Below the pieces are notes generated by a model. It was not told the origin of the DNA, ran no database searches, and was given only the letters and a program-made list of their open reading frames with translations. A DNA stretch of 43,508 nucleotides from CAYYMH01 sp964472785 (GTDB lineage Bacteria > Zhuqueibacterota > Zhuqueibacteria > Thermofontimicrobiales > Thermofontimicrobiaceae): contig CAYYMH010000035.1 in assembly GCA_964472785.1 (NCBI GenBank), forward strand, positions 1 through 43,508, given 5' to 3'. Below are positions 8,691-17,261 of this stretch, piece by piece. A program made the translations under genes and the position numbers. How positions within the stretch are numbered: position 1 is the stretch's first letter; each line of letters opens with the position of its first letter.

Positions 8691-8744
8691 AAAACCCGGA
8701 ACCCAGAACCCAAAACCTTGAACCCAAAACCCAGAACCCAAAAC
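8691..8744. repeat. Short AACCC-type direct repeats
   Basis: An intergenic stretch built from variations of AACCCAGAACCCAAAAC. Two exact 17-bp copies are at 8700-8716 and 8728-8744, with related half-units between and before them. On the minus strand this reads as TGGGTTCTGGGTTTTGG-like sequence. The stretch lies between the TPM-domain gene and the four-helix-bundle gene, so that gene is bracketed by repeats on both sides (the other array is at 8144-8206). Confidence 0.7.
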
Positions 8745-8750
8745 TAACTG

Positions 8751-9527
8751 TCAGTAACTCCCACTGGCGCCACCACCGCCGCTCATACCACCGCCAAAGC
8801 CACCGAATCCGCCACCGAAACCACCGCCACCGCCAAAACCGCCCCAACCACCGCGGCTGCGTCCGCCACCTAAAATCGATCCCAACAGCAGCCAGGGTAA
8901 AACACGTCCCCGGGTGATGATAATCAAAAAGAAAATGAACAACATACCCAACAGTTTACCAGCACCCGATGATCCGGATCGTCCGCTTTGTGAACCTCTC
9001 GGCGTAGATACAGGTACATTGCCGGTAATTTTGACGCCGTGGTCCCTGGCAATAATATTCGCGATTGCAGCAACCGTATAGAGATGCCCTTTATCATAAT
9101 CACCCTGTTTCAGGTACGGAATCAGATATTTATCCCGAATTTCACCGGCTAATCCGTCCGGGATGATGCCCTCCAAACCATAGCCCACCTCGATACGGAC
9201 TTCTCTTTCCTGAATTGCATTGAGTACCAGAATACCGTTATCCTTGTCTTTTTCACCAATTCCCCAGGTTTCAAAAAGTCTGACCGCATAATCCTCGATG
9301 TACGTGTTTCCTAATGTTTTCACGGTCACATCCACAATTTCCGCGCCGGTTTTCTGTTTCACTTCCTGGCAGATCGCTTCCATTTGCCGCTCGTAGGACG
9401 ATGAAATGACATTGGCAAAATCATTCACATGCCCCACCGGCTTTGGAAAATCCTGAGCGTACAGATTGCCGGATAATAAAATTAAACTGACGAATAATAA
9501 TCCGATTTTTAGATTAAATTTTCTCAT
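8751..9527 (-). CDS. TPM-domain (YgcG/Psb32-like) membrane protein with Gly-rich tail
   Basis: Secreted or membrane-anchored protein with an N-terminal signal peptide (MRKFNLK... LYAQ), a TPM domain (about 25-150) and, after a low-complexity Ser/Gly linker, a transmembrane helix near 190-215, followed by a Gly/Phe-rich tail. The TPM core is recognisable by VNDFANVIS, GAEIVDVTVKTLG, DNGILVLNAIQEREVRIEVGYGLEG and IIPDG. The start taken is the ATG at 9527, which places the signal peptide at the N-terminus; the frame is open further upstream but those codons add a non-signal leader. TPM proteins often neighbour LemA proteins, as here. Molecular function of the bacterial family is unclear (roles in photosystem II repair are known for the plant homologue). 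Confidence 0.88.
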   Translation of the reverse strand: MRKFNLKIGLLFVSLILLSGNLYAQDFPKPVGHVNDFANVISSSYERQMEAICQEVKQKTGAEIVDVTVKTLGNTYIEDYAVRLFETWGIGEKDKDNGILVLNAIQEREVRIEVGYGLEGIIPDGLAGEIRDKYLIPYLKQGDYDKGHLYTVAAIANIIARDHGVKITGNVPVSTPRGSQSGRSGSSGAGKLLGMLFIFFLIIITRGRVLPWLLLGSILGGGRSRGGWGGFGGGGGFGGGFGGFGGGMSGGGGASGSY

Positions 9528-9689
9528 AATCACTTTCTCATAAATTGTGTATTTATTTGCCATTTTCACGTGTTTACACACTGTTAAGTTCCCACAGATT
9601 AATTTAAATGGTCTCCCTAACAAAAAGGTTTCTGACACGCAGGTTACACACCAGAAACCTTAACTAAATTTTTAAATTAATTGTTATCA

Positions 9690-10031
9690 CTACACGATGT
9701 TTGCTTTTTTTACTTTTTTCCATTGCCAGCCAAACAATGCTGTCCCCAGTCGTCGGGTCCATCGCCGTTTGCCCATTTTACGTTTTAGCCAATGGAATCG
9801 AACCTGACTGGATTTGTTTTTTATCGCCACATAATTGTTTTTGTTAAGCTCTTCATTTTTTTTCTGAACTTTGCCTTCAAGCATAAACAATTCATTAGTG
9901 GTGCATATTCCTTTTTGAACCAACATGTTGACCACGGTTTCCAGAGAAATGACGTCTGCTTCCGGTACCAAATTGTCTTTTTTTTCTGCTGAATTCACAT
10001 CCTTCTGTTTTGGGATTGTCGTGTGCTGCAT
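9690..10031 (-). CDS. Small hypothetical protein with basic C-terminus
   Basis: A 113-aa soluble protein I do not recognise. A polar N-terminal third is followed by VISLETVVNMLVQKGICTTNELFMLEGKV, a helix-turn-helix-like amphipathic segment (about 27-58), and then a strongly basic, Trp-rich tail (KRKMGKRRWTRRL, FGWQWKK). The pattern suggests a coiled or helical module with a nucleic-acid- or membrane-contacting tail. A good AAGGAGC site precedes the ATG, which supports it as a real gene. It is transcribed toward the TPM-domain gene, 162 bp away. Confidence 0.6.
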   Translation of the reverse strand: MQHTTIPKQKDVNSAEKKDNLVPEADVISLETVVNMLVQKGICTTNELFMLEGKVQKKNEELNKNNYVAIKNKSSQVRFHWLKRKMGKRRWTRRLGTALFGWQWKKVKKANIV

Positions 10032-10462
10032 ATCAAGCTCCTTTTGTTAATCCATGATGTAATGTCCGGTTGTCCTCACACCCTTTCCGAATTTGAAATA
10101 ATCCCAATCTCCCCCTTTTTGAAATTATTGCTCAAAAAATATAACTTCTAATATAATATTTTTCTGCTAATTATGCAAGTTAAAATTTATTTTATTCAGC
10201 CAACTAAAAACACTAAAATCACGAAAAAATTTATAGCAGCACTTGCCGAGAAACTTAATAGAATATTGATTCTCTTCATTCAAAAATTTATAATTGTTTT
10301 TTGGGTTTCTTCAATACATTGTGACTGAATAATAACACCTGAATTTGAATCATCACAAAAATTTTCGGAACCTGATCAACGTCATACATCGTTTAATTTT
10401 ATAGTTTCGAAATAGTATTACACGCCCATTTCTTTTTTTTATTCTTTTTTAAGTTCACAAAT
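10032..10462. other. 431-bp AT-rich divergent intergenic region
   Basis: The space lies between two divergent genes, so it must hold both promoters. It is AT-rich with several poly-A and poly-T runs (for example at 10433-10447). I find no RNA gene, no strong hairpin and no clear consensus -35/-10 pair, and the protease gene has no obvious Shine-Dalgarno before its ATG. Nothing else can be supported. Confidence 0.6.
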
Positions 10463-13400
10463 ATGAAAAAACGGTTAATCAGCATACTCTTTATTCTCTT
10501 TTGGGGGATTCAATGCATAACGTACAGTTTTGCAAAAAATGAAACGATAATCCAAGAGAATCACTTCATCCCGGGTGTCGTTGTTGCCAAATTGAAAAGC
10601 GGGGTGAACCTTTCGCGCGTCATGACTCAAACTGCCAAAAAAGATTTGTCAAAATTTAATCTGCAAATGAAACCAAAATTCCCATCGCATAGTCAGGGAA
10701 AATCACTCTCACAGATTCTTGAAATCCAGTTTGATCCCCAAATTCATCCGTCACTGGTGATCGAAAAGCTGTCAAAGCTGAACATTTTTGAATATGTTGA
10801 GCCGAGATACATTTCTCATCTCCTGACCACCATACCCAACGACACATTAATTGAAAAACAATCTCACTTCTCTCAAATTTCCATGTTTGATGGCTGGGAC
10901 ATTAGCCGCGGTTCATCGGAAATTGTCATCGCTATCGTGGATAACGGGACTGACTATCACCATCCCGATTTAAAAGCAAATATCTGGAAAAACCAGGCTG
11001 AATTTTCAGGCATTCCGGGTGTGGATGATGATCTGAACGGCTATGTTGACGACATTTACGGCTGGGATTTTGGGGAAAATGACAATGATCCGATTCACGG
11101 AACTGATGAGTCAATCATCGCTGTCCATGGCACGCATACTGCCGGTATCGCTTCAGCAGTTACCAATAATATTACTGGCATTGCCGGTATTGGCTGGAAT
11201 TGTCAAATTATGCCGGTCAAAATCAGCCGGGATGACAATACCTACCAAACACCGTTTGGCTATGAAGGCATTGTTTACGCTGCCGATAACGGCGCTCACA
11301 TTATCAGTAACAGTTGGGGACGCCGGGGAAATTATTCTCAATACGAACAGGATGTAATAAATTATGCCGCCAGCAAGGGATGCATCATCGTCGCTGCGGG
11401 AGGTAACTCAAATACGCGCACATTTTACTATCCCGCCGCCTACACCAATGTGATTGCCGTTGCTGCCGTAAATGAAGAAGATCAAAAAGCCAGTTATTCA
11501 ACCTACGAAAAATACATTGACATTTCTGCCCCAGGCGGAGACCGGCGTGTTGGCAAAGCCGGGATTTTCAGTTTGTATCCGACTGACCGGGGAATGTACG
11601 GCGAATTGTCCGGCACTTCCATGGCAGCCCCAATTGTCTCCGGAGTTATCGGGCTGCTAAAAGAACAATTTCCGGAATTCAGTAATTTTCAACTGTCTCG
11701 ACAAATCATTCTCACTGCCAATAATATCAATTCAGTCAATCTGGAATACGCGGGACTCATCGGTTACGGCCGCGTCAATGCTTTTCGCGCGTTAACTGAA
11801 GATGTTCAGGAAGAGGAATCTGCGAAAATCAGTCTTTTTAAAACTGCCACCTCTGATTCTGTGTGGGGAAACGGAAATTTTTTGTATGAAAACAACGAGA
11901 TTATCAGTGTGGATGTCTGGTACCGTAACTTTGCCATTAGCCCGGGCCTCGATTTTGAAATTAGATTAAATTCGGCAGACGCATCCATAGAATTTATTCG
12001 TGATCGTGTTGTGGTCGAATCATTTCCGTCCGATTCGCTGATGCACATTCAAAACCAACTTAGCTTTCGCGTTAAAAACAATGCTGTACCCCATCTGGCG
12101 AAATTGAGTCTGGATTTCAATCTAAGAAATGGAACAGGCGGCAGCGATACACTTTTTGCTATAATCGGAAAAAGCAGTGTGCTGCTGGTTGATGATGATG
12201 ACGGGATTCACAATGTCGAAAAATTTTATACCAATATTTTAGATAATTTAAATGTTCCGTTTCTTCTCTGGGATCACGTGAAACTTGGTTCGCCTCCGCC
12301 CCAAACAATTTTACACTTTCCGACAATTATCTGGTTTTGCGAATGGGCATTCCCCAGTTTATCACCGGAAGACCGGGTTGCTTTACAAAATTATCTGAAT
12401 CATGGCGGGCGATTATTCATTTCAGGGCAGGACATCGGCTGGGATCTTTCAGACCCTGATGACACTGAAAACAACCAGTATTCTGAGCTTTCAGTCCAAT
12501 TTTATCAGAATTATTTACATTCCATTTATATGGCCGATAACAGCATTTCCGATTCCGTAATCGGCGTTCCGGGTACGATCGGACAAAATTTAAATTTCAA
12601 AATCTATCAGCCCAATATACCCAGACATTTCCAATTCCCGGATTGGATTAAACCTGCATCAGACGCTCAATCCTGCTTTGAATATCACAACCAAAAAGTG
12701 GGTGGCGTTATTTTCGAAAATTCACACCGGGTTCTAAATCTCGGCTTTGGTTTCGAGGCGGTGGACGGCAGCTTCAGAGACGATCCGAAGCGGTATTCCT
12801 ATCCGCGCTATGAATTAATGACCCGAATTCTCAACCGCTTTGGTCCGCTAATTCACGACCCGCTTCCGGACATTGAAACTTCAACGGCTCCAATTAATTT
12901 TACCGTAAAATCAGCTGGGTTAATTGATCAGCCAATTTTAGTATCACTTTTCTGGAAAAATGACACCATGCCATCGTTTGTTGAGCAACCCCTGAATTCT
13001 TTCAATGAACACATCTATCAGCACATAATCGACTTTACCCAACAAACAGGAAAGATTCAATACTATTTTGAATTAACCACGCCCTATTTCACATTCCGTT
13101 TACCGGTGACAGCGCCAGACACGCCGTACCAATTTAGAATCGGTAGCGACACCGATCCACCCGAAATATTTCACCAAAAATTAAACGACTTGATCGTACA
13201 AAACCAAGATCGGCCTGTCAAGGTTTATGTGCAAGACAATGCTCAGCTCGATACCAATTCGGTCTGGCTGCATTTCAGAACAGCTTCACGGCAAGACAGT
13301 ATTCCAATGAATCAGCGTTCGGAAAACTGGTTTCACGCTGCTTTACCGCCCATGTATGATTTTGGAGACTCGATCTGTTATTTTTTTTCAGCGAAAGATA

Positions 13401-14254
13401 AAGCATCACCGGCAAATTACGGCAGATCAACGCTCTATTATTATCTATTAGGCTTTGAAAATTTTGAAAACGGGACACAATTTTGGTCGTATTCTAAACA
13501 CGGATGGGGATTGGACGATATCCAGTTTCACTCGAAAATGTATTCAATTTCCACCCGTCCCGGTGGCGCTTATCAAAATAATTCGAACTTGAGTTTGACA
13601 TTAAAGCGCTCCATTCCGAGGAAATTTCTGAAAGAAGTTATTTTAACCTTTTGGACAAAATATGAGTTAGAAACGGATCAAGATTTCGGATTTGTAGAAA
13701 TCAGTCTGGACAACGGCAAAACATGGAACAAGACCGGTCCGGCAATCACCGGGATAAACAAAAACTGGATGAAACGGCTTTATTCGCTTGGGCAGTACTA
13801 CTCACCAAATAATGATTCTCTTTCATTGCGATTCCGGTTGCAAACAGATGCCACCCAGCAAAGACCAATGGCTGGCTGGTTCATCGACGATATTTCACTA
13901 CAAACCGAAAAAGTGGTCGCCAATATCAATGACCCGGAAAATGAAGTTAATCAAATCGTTCAGTTCCAATTACTCACTAACTATCCGAATCCATTTAATA
14001 ACCGGACCACGATTCGTTATTCGCTATCAGAAATTGCATTGGTCACTTTGCAAATTTTCAACGTAAACGGACAGAAGGTTGTCGATAAAATTATCGGTCT
14101 TATACAACCGGGAAATAATTCTATTCATTGGGACGGTAAAAATACGCAAGGCAGCCAGTGCAGCTCAGGCGTGTATTTTTGTCATTTGAAAATAGCATTA
14201 CCAAACAGGGAAACTCATTTATCCAACGCGATTAAATTAATTTATATCAAATAG
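10463..14254 (+). CDS. Secreted subtilisin-like serine protease (S8) with T9SS-type C-terminal domain
   Basis: A 1263-aa exported protease. A signal peptide (about 1-24) and an inhibitor-like propeptide (about 35-118, with IPGVVVAKLKSGVN and YVEPRYI) precede the S8 catalytic domain. The triad is visible: Asp160 (IVDNGTDYHHPDL), His222 (HGTHTAGIAS), Ser385 (SGTSMAAPIVSG); Asn315 in AAGGN is the oxyanion residue. After the protease come a domain starting LLVDDDDG (about 574, possibly GATase-like), beta-rich regions, and a MAM/immune-inhibitor-A-like domain (about 998-1150, EISLDNGKTW, GWFIDDISL). The C-terminus is a FlgD/T9SS type A-like sorting domain (NYPNPFNNRTTIRYSL to the end). It probably acts outside the cell or attached to the surface. 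It is the first of four proteins in the window with this tail. Confidence 0.93.
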   Translation: MKKRLISILFILFWGIQCITYSFAKNETIIQENHFIPGVVVAKLKSGVNLSRVMTQTAKKDLSKFNLQMKPKFPSHSQGKSLSQILEIQFDPQIHPSLVIEKLSKLNIFEYVEPRYISHLLTTIPNDTLIEKQSHFSQISMFDGWDISRGSSEIVIAIVDNGTDYHHPDLKANIWKNQAEFSGIPGVDDDLNGYVDDIYGWDFGENDNDPIHGTDESIIAVHGTHTAGIASAVTNNITGIAGIGWNCQIMPVKISRDDNTYQTPFGYEGIVYAADNGAHIISNSWGRRGNYSQYEQDVINYAASKGCIIVAAGGNSNTRTFYYPAAYTNVIAVAAVNEEDQKASYSTYEKYIDISAPGGDRRVGKAGIFSLYPTDRGMYGELSGTSMAAPIVSGVIGLLKEQFPEFSNFQLSRQIILTANNINSVNLEYAGLIGYGRVNAFRALTEDVQEEESAKISLFKTATSDSVWGNGNFLYENNEIISVDVWYRNFAISPGLDFEIRLNSADASIEFIRDRVVVESFPSDSLMHIQNQLSFRVKNNAVPHLAKLSLDFNLRNGTGGSDTLFAIIGKSSVLLVDDDDGIHNVEKFYTNILDNLNVPFLLWDHVKLGSPPPQTILHFPTIIWFCEWAFPSLSPEDRVALQNYLNHGGRLFISGQDIGWDLSDPDDTENNQYSELSVQFYQNYLHSIYMADNSISDSVIGVPGTIGQNLNFKIYQPNIPRHFQFPDWIKPASDAQSCFEYHNQKVGGVIFENSHRVLNLGFGFEAVDGSFRDDPKRYSYPRYELMTRILNRFGPLIHDPLPDIETSTAPINFTVKSAGLIDQPILVSLFWKNDTMPSFVEQPLNSFNEHIYQHIIDFTQQTGKIQYYFELTTPYFTFRLPVTAPDTPYQFRIGSDTDPPEIFHQKLNDLIVQNQDRPVKVYVQDNAQLDTNSVWLHFRTASRQDSIPMNQRSENWFHAALPPMYDFGDSICYFFSAKDKASPANYGRSTLYYYLLGFENFENGTQFWSYSKHGWGLDDIQFHSKMYSISTRPGGAYQNNSNLSLTLKRSIPRKFLKEVILTFWTKYELETDQDFGFVEISLDNGKTWNKTGPAITGINKNWMKRLYSLGQYYSPNNDSLSLRFRLQTDATQQRPMAGWFIDDISLQTEKVVANINDPENEVNQIVQFQLLTNYPNPFNNRTTIRYSLSEIALVTLQIFNVNGQKVVDKIIGLIQPGNNSIHWDGKNTQGSQCSSGVYFCHLKIALPNRETHLSNAIKLIYIK

Positions 14255-14261
14255 GTGTCAC

Positions 14262-14531
14262 ATGGCCCAACCCAATTGGTATCGCATTTGTGTCGGCTGT
14301 CGGGCAGCACGTCATAAAAATGAATTATTGAGATTTATTAAAAACATTGATAATAAACTTGAAATCGATATAAAACAAAGGAAAGCCGGTCGGGGTGCTT
14401 ACATTTGTCCTCGTGCGTCCTGTTTTTTGCAGGCACAACAAAACCATGGGTTTGAAAAATCCTTTCAGAGCAAAATCGATCCGGCGAGTTACGATTTAAT
14501 CATTAATCAGGTGAAAAATCTTGAACGCTGA
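14262..14531 (+). CDS. rnpM: YlxR family RNase P modulator RnpM
   Basis: An 89-aa protein of the DUF448/YlxR family, whose Bacillus member binds and modulates RNase P. Features are YRICVGCR (Cys10, Cys13), the helix KNELLRFI, and the conserved GRGAYICPRASC loop. The gene starts 7 bp after the protease stop and overlaps the next gene by 11 bp, so it is coupled with the L7Ae-like gene. In most genomes this pair lies between nusA and infB; here neither is adjacent. Confidence 0.9.
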   Translation: MAQPNWYRICVGCRAARHKNELLRFIKNIDNKLEIDIKQRKAGRGAYICPRASCFLQAQQNHGFEKSFQSKIDPASYDLIINQVKNLER

Positions 14532-14823
14532 AAAAGTAAAATCTCTTTTGCAGATTGGTCAAAAAGGACGGTTGTTGCATATCGGTAAATTGTCGGTCTC
14601 GGTTTTGATCAAACGAAAGCGTGCCGCTCTTGTCCTGTTAGCCAGTGACGCGTCGGAAAAACTCAAACACGAAATTGAGTGGGAATGCCGCAGAAACAAT
14701 ATCCCGATTTATATTTTCAGTAGCAAAGATGAGCTGGGTAAGGTATGCAACAGGGAGACCGTTGCCGTGATTGGAATTTCCGATAAAAATTTAGCCAAGG
14801 GTATTAAAACACATTTGTTCTGA
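14521..14823 (+). CDS. ylxQ: L7Ae/L30e-family RNA-binding protein (YlxQ-like)
   Basis: A 100-aa kink-turn-binding fold protein of the L7Ae/L30e/Gadd45 family. It shows LLQIGQKGRLLHIGK at the start, AALVLLASDASEKL in the middle and VAVIGISDKNLAKGI near the end, which match YlxQ. The start is TTG at 14521, with AGGTG about eight bases upstream inside the rnpM gene. The 11-bp overlap with rnpM indicates translational coupling. The presumed role is structured-RNA binding in ribosome or tRNA metabolism; the target is unknown. Confidence 0.85.
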   Translation: MNAEKVKSLLQIGQKGRLLHIGKLSVSVLIKRKRAALVLLASDASEKLKHEIEWECRRNNIPIYIFSSKDELGKVCNRETVAVIGISDKNLAKGIKTHLF

Positions 14824-14858
14824 AATTTTGCCCGTTTGCCCAAAATGCAGCGGTCAAT

Positions 14859-15368
14859 TTATATTTGATTTTGGAATCTTCTTCTCAAAATCAATAACAG
14901 CGGATAACCCAATCCGTAGCAGGCAATAAATTCACCAATCCCGATGGTAATAACGAACAGCAGAAAAGGCGGGATATTTTCAAAACCGAACAAAGAAAAT
15001 GGTGGCGGAGCAATGAGCACGTGCAAATAAGCACTGACCCCGACAGCGTTAAAGATAACAGGGGGCAAGGGCGCTAAAATCGGCTTGTTTAATTTTCTCA
15101 AATTGAAAGTCACCGCAGCGGCCAGGAGCGTGATAAAGCTCCCACCGAAAATATCAATTGGACCCAAACCGCCGTAAATATTCGCTACCATGCAGCCGAT
15201 CCATAATCCCCAAATCGCTTCGGACATCAGAAAAGCCAGCACGGTCAGCGCTTCGGCAAATCGAATCTGGATTGGACCGTAACTTAACGGCGCCAGAAAA
15301 ACAGTCAGTGTGGCATAAATGGCAGCAATGATTCCGGCTTTGGTCACGTATTGAGTTGGTTTGTTCAT
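14859..15368 (-). CDS. queT: QueT family ECF transporter substrate-specificity protein
   Basis: A small polytopic membrane protein (169 aa from the ATG at 15368) of the QueT family, S-components of energy-coupling-factor transporters thought to import a queuosine precursor. Evidence: AGIIAAIYATLTVFLAPLSYGPIQIRFAEAL at the N-terminus, GLWIGCMVANIYGGLGPIDIFGGS, and about six hydrophobic helices. The frame is open upstream to 15524, but that extension is hydrophilic, repeat-like and lacks the membrane pattern, so the internal start is preferred; no clear Shine-Dalgarno is seen, and an ATG at 15386 is an alternative. No EcfAT genes are nearby, so it would share a general ECF module. I looked for a preQ1 riboswitch upstream and did not find a convincing one. 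Confidence 0.85.
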   Translation of the reverse strand: MNKPTQYVTKAGIIAAIYATLTVFLAPLSYGPIQIRFAEALTVLAFLMSEAIWGLWIGCMVANIYGGLGPIDIFGGSFITLLAAAVTFNLRKLNKPILAPLPPVIFNAVGVSAYLHVLIAPPPFSLFGFENIPPFLLFVITIGIGEFIACYGLGYPLLLILRRRFQNQI

Positions 15369-15639
15369 AAATAAAAGTAACAACATTTTCTGAAAAAGGC
15401 AAGAATTTTTATCCTGAACCCAAAAAGGAACCGACTCAGTTATCGGACGTTTCATTGTCTGTAACCATTCACCGCAGATTGTGCAAAGAACGCGAAGAGA
15501 GAATGAGTATAAAACCCCGAACATATTTAGGTGAATGAATTTTTTTTAATAAAATATCTGCGATCTCGGCGATTAATTTTGATTACATTCACTATTACCA
15601 ATGTCTGAAATAGAAAGCTAAAAAAACAGGAATCCAGCC

Positions 15640-16323
15640 GTGTCTTTGAAACAAAAAACAGCCAAAATAACCACACAACTGGAAAAAGCGTTCGGTACTC
15701 CAGAGCGTAAGAATATCACCGATCCGTTGAGCAATCTGATGCTGACGATTTTATCTCAAAATACCAACGATAAAAATCGCGATACAGCCTACGAGCGACT
15801 AAAGCGCATTTATCCGACCTGGGAAGACGTGATGACTGCGCCTGCAAACGAAATCGCCGACGCAATTCGTCCGGGTGGATTGGCCAATCAGAAAAGCCAA
15901 CGAATGAAAGCGATCTTGGAATGGATCAAGCAGGAATTTGGCAGTTTGAACCTGGCTCGGTTGTGCGAAATGAAACCGGATGACGTGATCGAAAAATTTA
16001 CTCAACTTAACGGCATTGGTGTAAAAACCATCGGTGTTGTGCTGATGTTTTCCTGCGGTGTTGACATTTTTCCGGTGGATACCCACGTGCACCGAATTTG
16101 CAGACGGCTGGGACTTGTGCCGGACAATGTTTCTGCTGAAAAAACATTTTGGCTGATGCGTTCACTTGTACCCGAAGGCAAATCTTTTTCATTGCACATG
16201 AATTTTTTAAAATTAGGCCGGACCATTTGCCGGGCGAGAAAACCAGCCTGTCCCGAATGCCCGCTAAATAATTTGTGCCCCTATTTTGCTCACCATTCTG
16301 ACACAAATATTGAAAACCACTAA
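15640..16323 (+). CDS. nth: Endonuclease III-like DNA glycosylase/AP lyase
   Basis: A 227-aa base-excision-repair enzyme of the HhH-GPD superfamily. The helix-hairpin-helix LNGIGVKT ends in catalytic Lys129, and the second catalytic residue is Asp147 in PVDTHVHR. The C-terminal iron-sulphur loop is complete: Cys197-x6-Cys204-x2-Cys207-x5-Cys213. It begins with GTG at 15640, with AGGA about ten bases upstream. It is longer than E. coli Nth mostly at the N-terminus and ends with a His/Asn tail. The role is removal of oxidised pyrimidines and cleavage of the resulting AP site. Confidence 0.93.
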   Translation: MSLKQKTAKITTQLEKAFGTPERKNITDPLSNLMLTILSQNTNDKNRDTAYERLKRIYPTWEDVMTAPANEIADAIRPGGLANQKSQRMKAILEWIKQEFGSLNLARLCEMKPDDVIEKFTQLNGIGVKTIGVVLMFSCGVDIFPVDTHVHRICRRLGLVPDNVSAEKTFWLMRSLVPEGKSFSLHMNFLKLGRTICRARKPACPECPLNNLCPYFAHHSDTNIENH

Positions 16324-16406
16324 TTTTTCAAAATTTTTATTTGATTTTAACATAATATTTGATTACTTTTAAACCCTTTTAACCAATAAAATTTCGGAGA
16401 TGATTC

Positions 16407-17261
16407 ATGCAAAAACTAAAAATCGTCATTCCCAAAGGACGCATTTATAATAACGTGATTCACCTGTTGAACGATGCCGGCTTCGGTGTTGAAACAGCCG
16501 AGCGGGTTTATGTCCCCCAAGTTGACGATCCGGAGATCGAAGCCAAGATCATGAAACCGCAAAATATACCCAAACTGGTGGAACTGGGTTCGCATGATGT
16601 CGGTTTTACAGGTTTCGATTGGGTTGAAGAGACGCGAGCAAATGTTGTTGAGATACTCGATTTGGGATTTGACCGCGTCAAGATTGTTGCCGCCGTGCCG
16701 GATAAATTTCGAGAAGCGGACTTGCGTAACAGACGGATTGTCGTGGCTTCGGAATACGAGCGAATCGCGACCCATTTTTTAAATCGGGAAAAATACGATT
16801 TCATTTTTATGCGAACTTATGGAGCGACCGAAGTTTTTCCACCGGAAGATGCGGACATGATCATTGACAACACGTCCACCGGCAGAACGCTGTTGGAGCA
16901 TAAATTGCACATTGTGCATCATATTCTGGAATCATCCACCAGGTTCATTGCAAACAAAAGCGCGTTGAGCGATCCCTGGAAACGGGAAAAAATTGAAGAA
17001 ATGAACATGCTGTTTCAGTCGGTATTGGATGCACGTAGTCGGGTGATGCTGGAGATGAATGTACCCAACGATAAATTTGAGGAGATTGTCAAAAAACTCC
17101 CTTGTATGCGCGCGCCGACCGTTTCCCCGCTGTATGAGGAACAGGGATATGCCATAAAAATAGCAGTGAAAAAATCCGAGGTTGTTAAATTAATTCCGCT
17201 CTTGAAAAAATTGGGCGCCACCGATATTTTAGAATATGAGATCCGAAAGGTCGTCGTATGA
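16407..17261 (+). CDS. hisG: ATP phosphoribosyltransferase, long form
   Basis: First enzyme of histidine synthesis, joining ATP and PRPP to phosphoribosyl-ATP. The N-terminal catalytic part shows KIVIPKGRIYNNVIHLL and DVGFTGFDWVEE, and the PRPP-binding loop region DMIIDNTSTGRTLLEHKL (about 153-170). The C-terminal 75 residues (KLPCMRAPTVSPLY... AIKIAVKKSEV) form the ACT-like regulatory domain, so this is the HisZ-independent long form subject to histidine feedback. At 284 aa it is typical. GGAGATG lies just before the ATG. Its stop overlaps the start of hisC by 4 bp (ATGA), showing translational coupling. Confidence 0.95.
   Translation: MQKLKIVIPKGRIYNNVIHLLNDAGFGVETAERVYVPQVDDPEIEAKIMKPQNIPKLVELGSHDVGFTGFDWVEETRANVVEILDLGFDRVKIVAAVPDKFREADLRNRRIVVASEYERIATHFLNREKYDFIFMRTYGATEVFPPEDADMIIDNTSTGRTLLEHKLHIVHHILESSTRFIANKSALSDPWKREKIEEMNMLFQSVLDARSRVMLEMNVPNDKFEEIVKKLPCMRAPTVSPLYEEQGYAIKIAVKKSEVVKLIPLLKKLGATDILEYEIRKVVV

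Noticed and set aside
8647..8847. Reading frame rich in Trp/Arg/Gly overlapping the TPM gene tail
   Set aside because: It is a shadow of the Gly-rich tail and AACCC repeats; composition is not protein-like.
15369..15524. Upstream extension of queT
   Set aside because: It is in frame but hydrophilic, derived from repeat-like intergenic sequence, and pushes the membrane protein's natural N-terminus inward.
15369..15560. preQ1 riboswitch before queT
   Set aside because: I searched the minus strand for the preQ1-I pattern (short stem, ACCC, A-rich tail) and found only partial resemblance around 15400-15435, not a consistent fold.
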